From positions 29,631,681-29,695,680 of the forward strand of contig OX421965.1 of the NCBI GenBank assembly GCA_949128115.1: a stretch of DNA of 64,000 bases. Reading direction: 5' to 3'. A model generated the notes under the pieces. It ran no database searches and was not told the origin of the DNA. It saw only the letters and a program-made list of their open reading frames with translations. Both the position numbers and the translations under genes were made by a program. Positions 24,285 through 35,673 of the stretch are shown here, piece after piece; position 1 is the stretch's first letter, and each line of letters opens with the position of its first letter. The DNA is from Anaspis maculata. Taxonomy: Eukaryota > Arthropoda > Insecta > Coleoptera > Scraptiidae.

Positions 24285-24612
24285 TTAGAGGTTAAACGAC
24301 TTACCTGTAAGGAAGTTCAATCCTCAATTATACGAGATGGCCCCGTCCGAAGAGATCACACATGTAGTTTATGTTTCGGCGCTCGTTTTGGCGTAATGTT
24401 TCAAGAAATATGAAATAACTGTTTCATAACCATGCCCTCCTCATGCCACCTCTTATATCATAGCCCACTCACTCGTCATTATGTTTTGTCCCTCATCAGA
24501 TCGCGTCCTTTTCGGGGTTGTTGAGGAGCGGGCGGGTGTGATCTCTTCGGACGGGGCCATCTCGTATAATTGAGGATTGAACTTCCTTACAGGTAAGTCG
24601 TTTAACCTCTAA
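24285..24612. mobile_element. Compound palindromic MITE (328 bp)
   Basis: A 242-bp unit (24328-24569) with TTATACGAGATGGCCCCG ends is flanked on both sides by a 43-bp sequence in inverted orientation. The right copy of that sequence contains TTACAGGTAAGT, an abutting splice-acceptor-like and donor-like motif. The left half of the unit (24352-24487) is also the reverse complement of 36800-36936, the right end of the next element, so the two are one family. Confidence 0.75.
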
Positions 24613-25145
24613 TTATACTTCGATGGCCCCGTCCTCAAGATCACACATGTAGATGTTTAAAGTTTAGGACGCGACCTGCATCCTGCATCACTGTGGTTTC
24701 TTAAAACCTTGCGCGATGCCATCTTAAGTAAGGTCTCTAGATGTATTGCAGCAACAATTTCTCATTTCACATTTTGAAAAATCCATTTTTACTAATACCT
24801 TTCAAGAAATTTAAGAATTATCATGATAAAACAAGCTTCAATCACTCAAGTAATTCAACAAAAACTCAAGCGTATAGAGTCTTGAGTTAGCACATATCAG
24901 CAATAATTTTATGCAATAATAAATACAAATTTAGTTTGGGGTTATAACTTCTGAATCATGAACATATGTCAGTACCTATTGTAATAGGCAGTTCCTATAC
25001 ATTCTGGAAAACTACACTTTTGCCAAAATGGCATTAGTTCGTGTTAGCTTTCAACAGTGCTGCTATTGTTCTGATAAATTGAAAGTTTCGAGGATTGTGC
25101 GTTCTCTATCATTGGTTTATTTAGACTTTAACCCGAGCTTTTGAA

Positions 25146-28100
25146 TTATACATCAAGGTCTCGTTTGCAAACGGCCAATGTGGAGACATGTCGGGTAGAA
25201 TGAGACTTGGAGGTTGCTGATTTAGGTGCATCCCTAATGTTTGATGCTATGCAGTTTTTAGTTTTTCGTGGAAATACGTTGCAATTATTTTGGCTTGATA
25301 TTTTGTGGGAGCTGATGTTTTCATTAGATCCACTGACACTGATTTTATTCAGATTAGATCCAAGACAGGATTTGGATTCCATGTTATTATATCTGGGAAC
25401 CATCACCGTCCTTTATTTATTTATTTATTTTTTCTCTTTTGCTGGATGATTTTATTTTGCGAAAGAGTGTTTTTTAAGCAGGTTTATGTTGATTGCGGGT
25501 GTTGTAATTTCCTCCTCCTGCTGATTATTTGTTTTAAGAAACGATAACTTTCTGTAATTTGCGGCCCCACATTAGTGGCATTAGTGCATTATGACCATAA
25601 TTTTTTATCCGTTACATTGTCAGTATTAGGTACTTTTACTGCATCTCGATGACCATTTCTGGGATTTATCTTTTCCAGGTAAGTATAAAGGCTTGGTGGA
25701 CTATCTTGTGGCCACCAAGGATTGAAGGTCTTCCTGATCTTTTTTTTTTTTTTTTTTTTTTCCAAAGAGGCAGCAAGTTTTGACTTGAGGGGAATGCAGT
25801 CGGTTCCGAGATCATGAGTTATTCCAATGCCGGATAACATCAATATTGCGTTTTCCAAATGGGAATTGATATAATTCCTTCACATCTTTTGACAAGTCTT
25901 ACGGTAGCAAGATCTAAAAATATGTTCACATCAATTGATGATGAACAGGTCTGCAGCACTACACTGCAACTTAGTGTTGGTGAGCAATAAATTTTTGTTA
26001 TGTCTTTTTGGTAAGCTTCGAGCAAATAGCTCGGTCTGAGGAGAGCCAAACTTCTTGAAGTTACGTCCCGTACTTGAAGTACGGATGTAAGCAGAACTGA
26101 GTTTAAATGTTCTTTTGACAAGATTTTCAACGGCGATCCTGTTGAATTTTGTGTTGATGTATGTCGCGAAAATCGAAATTTTACTCGTTTTGCAGCCTTC
26201 CCAAATTTGTCGAGTTATATCGGATATCGTTCAGATCGGAGTATTTTATACCATCTGTTCTAACAATGTGCGACATCGCGGTTGTGCCATCTATTCATAG
26301 AGATTTGTCATTGCTGCTACTTCTACCCTTGGAGGCTTCAGGTATTGAAATGCTGTCAGTATTTTTTGGTATTACTATTATCAACTTATTTTTCTAGATT
26401 TTCGCTCCTTGACAGTTCCATAGACCTCTTACTATTCAAAGCCAAGGTATGCAATTGCTTCTGATAGGCTCCTTTTTCTAGTTGGAAGATTATTTGACCA
26501 CCATGGAAATTCGTTTTGAAGGTATTCTGGTATGGTCATAGTTTTATCATAATTTCCATGGAATTTTAGTAAGGCTGTTACTTTTTTGAGTTCACAGTTT
26601 TTGATTGTCTATACATGGGAGCGGTCGGCCAAATTTGATACTAAAATAGGTATATTTTATACTCATTAACTTGGCAATTTCTCCTATCTTGACTCCTGAA
26701 TTTTTCCATTTAAGGATTTTTGTTTGTTACAGCAAACATGTTTCCAATTTGAATTTTAGGTAGGTGCCTATCTAGACATTATCATTTTTGTGGCGTTAAA
26801 CATCAAAACTGCGTAATTTGAGTATAGGTTGATTGACACTGCTCTCATAATTGATCCAAAATCACAGTGGGAATAGTAACGGAGTAGTAAATATTGTCGA
26901 TATTACGAATACATTCAGTTTTGATCTGCCCAAATCATGAAAAATCGTCCACATATGACCGCAGTTAGTCCAGCTGCACTTAAAAGGGTCCATCACAGGA
27001 TTCACAGGTTTGAATAATTTTATAAAAACCTACAGACAAGAGCAACAGGCAACAGGACTGTTGTAAGCTATTTGGGAGACGTGTGAACATGAACCCATGA
27101 AGCTATTTTGATACAAACATCACAGGTAATTCACGATCTATTTGTTTATTGGCCATAAAAAGTGGCGTCGTCTGAGTCTATAGATCCTTCTTTGAAAGTT
27201 TTCAAATAGCAGGTTTTTCACTCAAGTATCTACTACGGAAATCTTGAAATTTGAAATGTGAACGTGTCAGGTAAGAATCCAATTTTTTGATATTACAATA
27301 AATCTATTTTTGCAATTTGACTTTTTCCTCAAAAAGCATGACGATCTGAATTTTTCTTCTTGACGTCTACTTTTTTGCAATTGCCTCAATTTTAAAAGGT
27401 TGTACTCTCCTCAAAATCTAGGGAACAGTTTGATTTTGGAGATTCTTTCTGGTTGCGATAGTTTTTTGTGGAGAAAATCAAAATATGCTTTTCCTCCAAT
27501 CAGATTCAACACACTTCTATTTTGGGTGATCAATTCCCAATTTTCAGTGAAAAGCTTTACTCCTGTTGCGTACTTTACGTCTGCTTCATCTCGCGGTAGT
27601 ATTTGCTGTCCCTCCTATTCTTTCTTGGTAACGTGTCCCTCTTCGGTGTCGTTAATCTTCGTTTGTACTCGTTGTAACACCTGTGTTCCTCCCCTCCTTC
27701 TTTTTCCAATTTTTCTTTTAGGCTCTTTAGCCAATACAAGTATAATTGTGGTTTGATGTTGATGCTTGTTGCTAACTAGGTGCCACATTGTTCTCTGGAT
27801 GTCATTTCTATATTCCAGCGACTCACATTTTTCGGCGAAATTGGAACCAGACAGGCAATTTTGTCTAGTAGCTGCTGCATCGCAATTTTTGTATGAAGTC
27901 GTTCAATTTCTAAGTATGGCTGTTTTTCCTTTGTTGATATCGGGTAGAACATGTCAGGCAACAGCTCTCCGAGTCTCTAATAGCTCATAGCATAGCTTAC
28001 GTTGCCATGGCCTTTTGTCCTAGAATTTTTGCAATAGCATTGCAACTGACGGGCATGGATAATGCCCTTTCTTATGGTGTCTTGCAAATTCTGTTGAAAT

Positions 28101-28349
28101 TTGATTTTTCTGTCGTTTTCACTTGATGAATACTGGTGAATGGATTTCTGGGTAAAGTGAGCAGAGTAAGCTCGCGTACATTCGGGTACTTGCAACTACT
28201 AAGAGTATTGCATTAGTTTTTTCCCAGCATTTTCGTTCAATTCCTAAGAAACGTGAGGCTCTCAACGTGCAGCCAAGTCTGCAGCTACCTCCTGTCCTTG
28301 TATTTTGTGGATCTGACCCGAGTAGATTTTCCAGATAGTCCACCGGCAT
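25146..28349 (-). pseudogene. Decayed minus-strand coding remnants, unidentified
   Basis: A chain of minus-strand frames of 60-96 codons separated by stops and frameshifts. From 5' to 3' on that strand they contain DYLENLLGSDPQ (about 28.34 kb), KIKFQQNLQDTIRKG (about 28.1 kb), EIERLHTKIAMQQLLDK (about 27.9 kb), LEAYQKDITKIYCSP (about 26.0 kb) and ISSQNNCNVFPRKTKN (about 25.3 kb). A poly-A/T tract near 25740-25760 interrupts it. Their placement in the TTATAC-ended transposon suggests the element's former gene. I recognise no family and assign no function. Confidence 0.35.
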
Positions 28350-28489
28350 ATTATTGTCCTGTGCAGGTTAGTTAGCGGCTGAGAGATTTTGGCTTTTAGC
28401 TGAATGCAAACGGAACTTTCCAGAGCCGGATTCACTCATTGCTTTTGCGGAATTTTCCCAGTCGCTGTCTGCTCCTGTTGCACAAAAAT

Positions 28490-28908
28490 TATTTCTTTGC
28501 AACTGTCCGTGAAGGAACGGATCTGGCGTGGAGAACATTTGGCAGACGTCGATTCTTTCTCACATTTTGCGGTGACTATGATGGACGGATATTACTCACG
28601 TCTTTAGTTTTTATTGAATTATTCCGCTTTATTCCTTCGCAACTGTCCATGTAGAAACGGCCCTGGCGTGGAGAATATTTGGCAGACGTCGATTCCTTTT
28701 CCCATTTTGCGGTGACTACGAACGGATATTACTCACGTCTTCAGTCATTATTGAATTATTCCGCTTTATTCCTTCGCAACTGTCCATGTAGAAACGGACC
28801 TGGCGTGGAGAACATTTAGCAGACGTCGATTCCTTTTCCCATTTTGCGGTGACTACGAACGGATATTACTCACGTCTTGAGTCATTATTGAATTATTCCG
28901 CTTTTTCC
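28490..28908. repeat. Tandem repeat, three copies of about 137 bp
   Basis: Three successive copies starting TTCGCAACTGTCCATG, containing CTGGCGTGGAGAA, CAGACGTCGATTC and CGGATATTACTCACGTCTT, and ending TGAATTATTCCGCTTT. Copies 2 and 3 are more alike than either is to copy 1. It lies inside the degenerate transposon, just left of the BEL insertion. Confidence 0.85.
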
Positions 28909-28911
28909 GCG

Positions 28912-29030
28912 TGTGCCTACATTCTTAATCAAGTTATTACACTGATTAGAAGTGGTTCGCACTTTCGCGTGTGCCTACATTCTTAATCAAGTTATTACAC
29001 TGATAAGAAGTGGCTCGCAATTTTCCACCA
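28912..29030. repeat. Two-copy tandem repeat of about 58 bp
   Basis: CGCGTGTGCCTACATTCTTA...GAAGTGGTTCGCA occurs twice with a few substitutions, directly after the 137-bp repeats. Confidence 0.8.
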
Positions 29031-29148
29031 AATCCCAGTCAGATTTTACTCTTATCTGGATGTTTGGGTACTGTTTGCTTTTTTGGGCTGACACCTGGTG
29101 TTTTTTGGCGTGGTCGAAACACTGTAACATAATAAAAAGTATTATAAG

Positions 29149-30106
29149 TGTCTCGGCCCCGTTCATTGAAAACTGCATTCGTGTGCATTGAGGGTATGCA
29201 ACCCAAAATATCCCTGTGTCGTCCAAGTCCTCACCCCTCACCCCCTGTTCGGTGTGCCTGGCACTTGGCTGTCAGGCGCAAGCGTAAACGAGCTCCAGCA
29301 CTTTCTTCGGCCGTCTTCGGCATTCTTTCCGCTCGTGCCTTTGCCGCTTCGTTCGAAGCGGCGTCGATCTCCGTACGTCGAGCGGGAAGCCACGCCGTCT
29401 TTTTTTTGGTCATCGTTCTCGCGGCCATCTTGTCGTGCCATCGGCGTACATTCGTACTCGACCAGAAGCCCATCCAAGGCCCATCGCGTCCGATAGTGAC
29501 TCCTGGAGGATCTCTGCAGCATCTCCAAGTCCAGAAAGCGGCAGTTTTCACCGCTTTCACCGGGGAGCGGCTTGGACCAGCCAGCCGCACACAAAGCTCC
29601 AGTTTCGGACGGGATCGAGTCGTTCGTCCGCCATTTTGGTGACGAACACGGGCACTCGTGCATTTCAAAAGGAAATCCACCACCAGAACGGCCATCCACC
29701 ACGACGCCGCCTTCGGACTCCGCCAGGACGACGCCGCCACCGAATAAGATCCCGTAAGTTCCATATTTTCCATTGTTTTTACCATTTACCGTTTATTCCC
29801 GTTTGCCGGGGTGTATACCTTCAGTGCAGTTCGTCTCGTTTTCAGGACGCCACTCGGCGCCCGCGAATCTGCCCCCGATCAGAACCACTCGGATTTTTCA
29901 TTTCATTTAATTCACATTGTTTTTTTTTTATTGTTTTGTAATTCTGTCTGTTTGTGTTTTTTTTTCTTTTGTTTTGCATTAAAGTTTTTGATGGTTGTTG
30001 TGAATTTTATTTCTGACTGTCGCTTGCTGCTTTCCTAATCCAAGAGTTATTGTTTTAATGCAGCCTTCATCGGAAGGCTGCCGTCTTTATGTGTACCGCG
30101 CTAACA
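29149..30106 (+). repeat. 5' LTR of the BEL/Pao element (958 bp)
   Basis: Bounded by TG and CA. It contains ATTAAA at 29978-29983, a plausible poly-A signal, and CCCGTAAGTTCC near 29753, which looks like a splice donor. Several 150-180-codon frames on both strands lie wholly inside the LTR and recur in the 3' copy; they are incidental. Confidence 0.97.
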
Positions 30107-30113
30107 TATAAAT

Positions 30114-30131
30114 TGGTCCTTCGTAGCCGGA
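30114..30131 (+). promoter_or_regulatory. Primer-binding site
   Basis: TGGTCCTTCGTAGCCGGA begins 7 bp after the 5' LTR. It would pair with a tRNA 3' end reading TCCGGCTACGAAGGACCA, which is one base from the arthropod tRNA-Tyr 3' end as I remember it. The tRNA identity is therefore tentative. Confidence 0.75.
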
Positions 30132-30355
30132 TACAGGCTAAGCATGGTACAGTCAGGAATTTAATTCACCTCACTATTGAAACTTTAAAGTCACGGGTCA
30201 AACCCACGTGACACTTGTGCGTTGGTCCAGCGTGTTGATCAATTCGTTTTTCGCCCGTCTCATTCGCACTTTTTCACCTGGGTTGGGTTCGCCATTCAGG
30301 TACGCCAACCTAAGGGTCAGTTGCTTTGTTTTCATTTTTCTTTGTGTCGTACACA

Positions 30356-33300
30356 ATGGACGCAACTTTATCGTCCATCGCGATAGCTATTGCGCGCCTT
30401 GAGCCCCTTCTGGAACAAGGCGTCACAGCTACCACCGAGCCAAGCCTCCAACCGGCATTTTTAGCCACGTTTGACATTGCGGCGGAAATTTACAACGGTT
30501 TCAAGAGCACGGTCAACACTGCCCCTCTCCCCAGTGCCTCCGAGGAGCAGAAGGCTACATTTCTTGAACGTACACTCCGGGCAGACAGCTTGTATGGCAA
30601 ACTTGCTGCGGTAAAAGCCTCGTTTGCGAATTCAGAGCCGACTTCCTCGCTCTCTCGCCAAGCCTCGCAAACTTGGTTCGAGACAGGCCGGAGCAATGTC
30701 CGATTGCCAAAAATCGCGTTGCCGTTGTTCGACGGAAAGTTAAAATCATGGCCACCATACTATGATCTATTCACGGCGTTAATACACAGAAACCAGTCTC
30801 TCTCAGATATTGAACGGTTTCAGTATCTGATCTCGTCTTTATCTGGTGAACCTCTCTCAATGGTTAAACACCTGCCATTGACGGGAGATAATTACATAAT
30901 TGCGTTCGACTCGTTGGTTGAGAGATACCAGAACGACCGCGTGCTAGTCACTTTTTACTGGCAGTCGATGATGAACGCCTCCTCCGTCACATCTGACTCC
31001 GCGCAAGCGCTTCGCCATCTTGTGAACACGTTCAACGAAAATTTAGTGGCGCTCGAGCAGTATCCGCATATCGACCTGTGGGATTTCACCCTGTCGAGCA
31101 TGCTGCTCCAGAAACTCGATGAGTCGACGCGAAAACGTTTCGAGGTGCAGTCAGCTGGCACCCCCTTCCCCAAATACGAAGACGTCAAGTCTTTCGTGCT
31201 CGACCAATGCAAGGCTTTCGAGGCAACTGCCTTAAATTCTAAAACGCAATCGAACTCCCGCTCCACACGGGCAAACACCGTTACCGTGAAGCCCGAGGTC
31301 AGCCGCAAGTCGTGGGCCTCACATACGTTGGTGTCTCAGACTTCATCTGCCCCAGCGACGTCGCATGAGTCAGCATGTTCTCATTGTGGGGCGAGAAGTC
31401 ATAGAGTCACCGCGTGCAAGACTTTTCTGTCCATGTCCCCAAATGACAGATATTTGGCGGTCAAACAGAAAAGGCTCTGTCTCAACTGCTTGAGCACCAA
31501 TCACGGCGCTCCAAAATGTCCATCGTCGTATTCGTGTCGGCAGTGCCACGCAAGGCATCACACCTTGCTGCACTTCCCCAAGCCACATAGAACTGCAGGT
31601 CATGAGTCACCCAGTTCTTTATCGAATCCAGTTGAATTACCGCAAATCGTTTCCCCTGGTCTTCCAGAAAATGTCGCGAATTCGGTGACGAATCTCGCCT
31701 CAAGCCTCAAGGCAGCTCATGTTTTGTTGGCCACGGCAATCGTTCACGTTCGTGACCGGTGGGGAGGCTACCAAAGCCTCCGTGCGCTCATAGACCCTGC
31801 CAGTCAGGCATCGTTTATTTTGGACTCCTGCGTGCGCAAATTGGGTCTATCCCCATCAAATCACAATGTGCCCGTTTTTGGCTTGGGTCTCACCCCCGCC
31901 AATTCGACGTGTGGCACAGTCACTTGCCAGGTCAAGGCTGATGATGAGTCTCTCCCAATCCCTGAATTGGAGTTAATTGTCCTGCGCAGGATTTGTGGTA
32001 ACCTGCCAGACACCGCTTTGAACCCGGATCAATTCCACTTGAACTTATCGAATCTGGCGGATCCCACATGGTTCAAGCCAGGCCCCATTCAAGTGTTGTT
32101 GGGCGCCGACGTTTATCCGTCAGTCGTGAAAGAGGGAATCGTCTCGTCAGGTCCGTCACAGCCTGTTGCCATAAACACCATTTTTGGCTGGGCTCTTCTC
32201 GGTCCCTTTCAAACCCCGTCAAAACCTCTGCATTCCTTTTTGGTCTGCACTCCAACTGGAATCGACGAGTCTCTGCACAAATTTTGGGAAGTAGAGGAAA
32301 TCTCGTCACCATCGTCCAAAACACGTTTGTCCCCAGATGATGGACGTGCAGAAATTTGTTTCCGGGACTCTGTCTACCGTTGTCCGTCAGGTCGTTTTGG
32401 GGTTTCGCTTCCCTTCAAAAGGGAGTCCCCCACCTTTGAACATTGCAGGTCTATGGCTGACCGCCGTTGGTTAGCTATCGAACGTCGCCTGGTCCGTCAG
32501 GACACACTCCGTGATCTGTACATAGCATTCATGCGCGACTACCTCGACCTAGGTCACATGACCTTGCTGGACGCAGAACCTCCAGATTCTGAGGCGTATT
32601 ACATCCCTCATCATCCGATCGTCAAGATCGAAGACGACAAGCCGAAAATTCGCGTCGTTTTTGATGCTTCGGCGCAAGCGCCGAATCATTTATCTCTCAA
32701 CGAGACGCTTCTCGTCGGTCCTAAGTTACAACAGGACATAGCAGCTTTGCTACTGCAGTTTCGGTGTGAGCCGATCGTTTTTACTTGTGACATCCGTCAG
32801 ATGTATCGGCAGATACTTATCTCGCCCGAACATCGCAAGTATCAACTCATTCGCTTTCGTTTCTCCCCTGATCGACCCATTGAAACGTACCAATTGAACA
32901 CCATTACATATGGTGTTTCTTCGGCACCGTTTCTAGCGGTTCGCACGTTGCTTCACTTGGCAGAACAAAGCGCCTCGAAGTTTCCATTGGCTTCGCAGGC
33001 AATTCGCCGTAATTTGTATGTAGACGATCTACTTTGCGGTGCGAACTCCGTGGAATCAGCACGGGAATTACAAACGCAGCTAATCAACCTGCTCCAATCG
33101 GGTTGCTTTGAATTGCGCAAGTGGGCAAGCAATCACCCTGATGTGCTGCAAGACATACCACTTGATCACGTTCGAACTCAGCCGTCCACTTTCAGTGACG
33201 TTGCTGACAATACTGTAAAAATTCTTGGCCTCCAGTGGCAAGCGGCAACAGACACCTTTTCATTCACGGTTCATCCAAATGAACTACCGTGCACAAAACG

Positions 33301-35554
33301 GTCCATCTTGTCGGAGGTGGCTCGGATTTACGATCCGCTCGGCTTTCTGTGCCTTGTTGCATTTTTCGCCAAACATTTAATCCAACGGTTATGGAAACTT
33401 GGCCTTGATTGGGACGACACCCCTCCAGACATCGTATGTCAGCAGTGGTTGCGTTTTCAATCCGAGCTATCGCAACTTTCGCGGTTGCAAATTCCACGGC
33501 ATACTTTTCCTTCGCCTGCAGACAGGTGCCAGTTGCACGCCTTTTGCGACGCATCTGAATCTGGGTACGCGAGCGTGTTGTACGTTCGTTACCTTCGAAA
33601 TGGTGTTCCCACCATTCGTCTCCTAACCGCCAAATCAAAGGTGGCTCCAGTCAAATTGCTGACCGTACCCCGTCTCGAATTGTGTGCAGCGGTCCTACTT
33701 TCCAATCTCGTTGCCTTCACCGTTGCAGCGCTCGCAGGAACCGTACAGTTCGATGCCATATTTGCGTGGACCGATTCTACGGTTGTTCTCAGCTGGCTGC
33801 GTTCCTCTTCGCACCGCTGGAAAACATTTGTTGCTCACCGTGTTGAGCATATTCAACAGCGTGTCCCGCCTCAGTGTTGGAGACATGTCTCAACATCGGA
33901 CAATCCCGCCGACCCAGCTTCGCGCGGATTGTTTCCCGAAGACATGCTTTCGTGCTCCCTCTGGTGGTCTGGCCCACCTTTTCTGTCATCAGCGGATGAC
34001 ACATGGCCGGATGACAAATTCTCCGTGTCCTCCCCAGACATTGCGTCTGAAGAGCGAAAGCTCGCTTTGGTCGTGCGTGTGCCGCAGCCGCCGCCGATTG
34101 ACATCGACGACCTCTTTTTGCGCATATCCTCCTTACGGAAGATTCAGGGCGCTGTCGCCTATTTCTATCGGTTCTGCAAATGCAAGTCCGATGAGAAGTT
34201 CACAGGACCTCTCTCGGATACAGAACTCCATTTTGCCTTGTTGTACATTGTCAAACATGTACAGCAGAAGGTATTTGCCGTCGAAATCGCGTCGTTACGC
34301 AACGGCAAACCCTGTTCAAGACCCTTTCGAAAACTTTCACCCTTTCTCGATCGTGACGATGTTCTCCGCGTCGGCGGACGTTTGAAGCATTGTCATGAGT
34401 TGCCATTTGCAACCAGACACCCTGCTCTTCTTCCATCTCGTCACGTCTTGACAGGACTCGTCATTCGACAAGTTCATTCCCGACATTGCCACCCGGGACT
34501 CAACAATACCTGCTATCTCCTGCAGCAAAATTTTTGGATATTGTCCACGCGACGCGCGGTACGGCACTATCTTGCATCGTGTTACCGGTGCTTCCGGACT
34601 AAGCCGCAAACTTTTTCTCCCACCATGGGCGACCTCCCCTCGGCGCGAATTTCTCAGCTAAAACCTTTTAGCTGCGTCGGGCTCGACTATGGTGGCCCTT
34701 TTCCAATCCTCATGTCACGCGCTCGCGGTGTCAGAACTACGAAGGCGTACATCTGTCTTTTCGTGTGCTTCGCCACCAAGGCATTGCACGTCGAGGTTGC
34801 CTCCGATCTCTCAACAGATGCTTTCCTCGCTGCCTTGCGCAGATTCATTGCCCGGCGCGGTCGTTGCTCTACCATCTATAGCGACAATGGCACAAACTTT
34901 GTCGGAGCTCATAGGCAATTGACGATGTCAATGCAACTCGCCGCGGAATCCGAAGCCATCACTTGGCGCTTCATTCCTCCCTCCAGTCCCCACTTTGGCG
35001 GGCTGTGGGAAAGCGGCATAAAAGCTGTCAAAACTCATCTATCTCGCGTGATAGGTGATCAAATACTCACCTTTGAAGAGCTGACCACGTTGGTCACCCA
35101 AGTTGAAGCGTTGCTCAACTCACGGCCACTTTCGGAGCTGAGCTCGGATCCAAATGATCTGTGCCCATTGACGCCTGGTCATTTTTTGACGCTCGAGCCG
35201 TTAACGGCCCCACCTGACCCAGATTTGTCCCACCTCAAGATCAGCAGGTTGTCGCGATGGCAGTTGGTCCAATCCATGCAACAGCGTTTCTGGGCGCGTT
35301 GGCGCGACGAATATCTACACACGCTGTACCAACGCGGCAAGTGGCACAAGTCACGTCACCTTGAATCCGCAGATGTGGGGTCTTTAGTCCTCATCAAGGA
35401 CGAAAGCGCTCCCCCTCTGAAGTGGAGGTTAGGCAGAATTTCAAAACTCTTCCCCGGCAAAGATGGCATTTGTCGTGTCGCAGATGTCCGTACTCAACGC
35501 GACGTTCTGCGACGCCCAATGGTCAAACTTTGTCCCCTCCCTTCAGGACAGTGA
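30356..35554 (+). CDS. BEL/Pao gag-pol polyprotein (1,732 aa)
   Basis: Encodes structural protein, protease, reverse transcriptase/RNase H and integrase for retrotransposition. I start at the ATG at 30356 (MDATLSS); the frame is open upstream without an ATG. Residues about 110-290 are the BEL gag region. Zinc knuckles: C341/C344/H349/C354, C375/C378/H383/C388 and C394/C397/H402/H406. The aspartic protease has D480 in IDPASQASF, where the usual S/T-G after D is P-A. Reverse transcriptase: D812 in FTCDIRQMY and YVDD at 888-891. RNase H acidic residues: D1065, E1108, D1140, D1186. The integrase has an H/C zinc site, then D1444, D1510 and E1552. All catalytic residues except the protease variant are canonical, and no stop or frameshift is seen, so the copy may be functional. 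Confidence 0.97.
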   Translation: MDATLSSIAIAIARLEPLLEQGVTATTEPSLQPAFLATFDIAAEIYNGFKSTVNTAPLPSASEEQKATFLERTLRADSLYGKLAAVKASFANSEPTSSLSRQASQTWFETGRSNVRLPKIALPLFDGKLKSWPPYYDLFTALIHRNQSLSDIERFQYLISSLSGEPLSMVKHLPLTGDNYIIAFDSLVERYQNDRVLVTFYWQSMMNASSVTSDSAQALRHLVNTFNENLVALEQYPHIDLWDFTLSSMLLQKLDESTRKRFEVQSAGTPFPKYEDVKSFVLDQCKAFEATALNSKTQSNSRSTRANTVTVKPEVSRKSWASHTLVSQTSSAPATSHESACSHCGARSHRVTACKTFLSMSPNDRYLAVKQKRLCLNCLSTNHGAPKCPSSYSCRQCHARHHTLLHFPKPHRTAGHESPSSLSNPVELPQIVSPGLPENVANSVTNLASSLKAAHVLLATAIVHVRDRWGGYQSLRALIDPASQASFILDSCVRKLGLSPSNHNVPVFGLGLTPANSTCGTVTCQVKADDESLPIPELELIVLRRICGNLPDTALNPDQFHLNLSNLADPTWFKPGPIQVLLGADVYPSVVKEGIVSSGPSQPVAINTIFGWALLGPFQTPSKPLHSFLVCTPTGIDESLHKFWEVEEISSPSSKTRLSPDDGRAEICFRDSVYRCPSGRFGVSLPFKRESPTFEHCRSMADRRWLAIERRLVRQDTLRDLYIAFMRDYLDLGHMTLLDAEPPDSEAYYIPHHPIVKIEDDKPKIRVVFDASAQAPNHLSLNETLLVGPKLQQDIAALLLQFRCEPIVFTCDIRQMYRQILISPEHRKYQLIRFRFSPDRPIETYQLNTITYGVSSAPFLAVRTLLHLAEQSASKFPLASQAIRRNLYVDDLLCGANSVESARELQTQLINLLQSGCFELRKWASNHPDVLQDIPLDHVRTQPSTFSDVADNTVKILGLQWQAATDTFSFTVHPNELPCTKRSILSEVARIYDPLGFLCLVAFFAKHLIQRLWKLGLDWDDTPPDIVCQQWLRFQSELSQLSRLQIPRHTFPSPADRCQLHAFCDASESGYASVLYVRYLRNGVPTIRLLTAKSKVAPVKLLTVPRLELCAAVLLSNLVAFTVAALAGTVQFDAIFAWTDSTVVLSWLRSSSHRWKTFVAHRVEHIQQRVPPQCWRHVSTSDNPADPASRGLFPEDMLSCSLWWSGPPFLSSADDTWPDDKFSVSSPDIASEERKLALVVRVPQPPPIDIDDLFLRISSLRKIQGAVAYFYRFCKCKSDEKFTGPLSDTELHFALLYIVKHVQQKVFAVEIASLRNGKPCSRPFRKLSPFLDRDDVLRVGGRLKHCHELPFATRHPALLPSRHVLTGLVIRQVHSRHCHPGLNNTCYLLQQNFWILSTRRAVRHYLASCYRCFRTKPQTFSPTMGDLPSARISQLKPFSCVGLDYGGPFPILMSRARGVRTTKAYICLFVCFATKALHVEVASDLSTDAFLAALRRFIARRGRCSTIYSDNGTNFVGAHRQLTMSMQLAAESEAITWRFIPPSSPHFGGLWESGIKAVKTHLSRVIGDQILTFEELTTLVTQVEALLNSRPLSELSSDPNDLCPLTPGHFLTLEPLTAPPDPDLSHLKISRLSRWQLVQSMQQRFWARWRDEYLHTLYQRGKWHKSRHLESADVGSLVLIKDESAPPLKWRLGRISKLFPGKDGICRVADVRTQRDVLRRPMVKLCPLPSGQ

Positions 35555-35659
35555 GCATTCTGTGTTTTCACTTCCGTCATTGTTTTCACTATGCTCTTTC
35601 TTTTTGTATCATGTTTGATTTCATTAATTTTTGAACTTTGAAAATACCCCGAGTGGTAT

Positions 35660-35673
35660 TTTGGTGGGGAGTA
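35660..35673 (+). promoter_or_regulatory. Polypurine tract
   Basis: The purine-rich stretch TTTGGTGGGGAGTA directly precedes the 3' LTR, where plus-strand priming is expected. Confidence 0.7.

Noticed and set aside
29231..29800. Arginine-rich LTR frames as a regulatory protein
   Set aside because: Identity between the two copies reflects the young LTR pair, not selection on protein.
29231..29941. Frames of 100-184 codons in the 5' LTR, repeated at 35756-36466
   Set aside because: They lie on both strands in overlapping frames wholly within the LTRs and show no domain. They are GC-rich LTR sequence without stops.
30326..30355. Ten extra N-terminal residues for the BEL polyprotein
   Set aside because: There is no ATG there; the first ATG in frame is at 30356.
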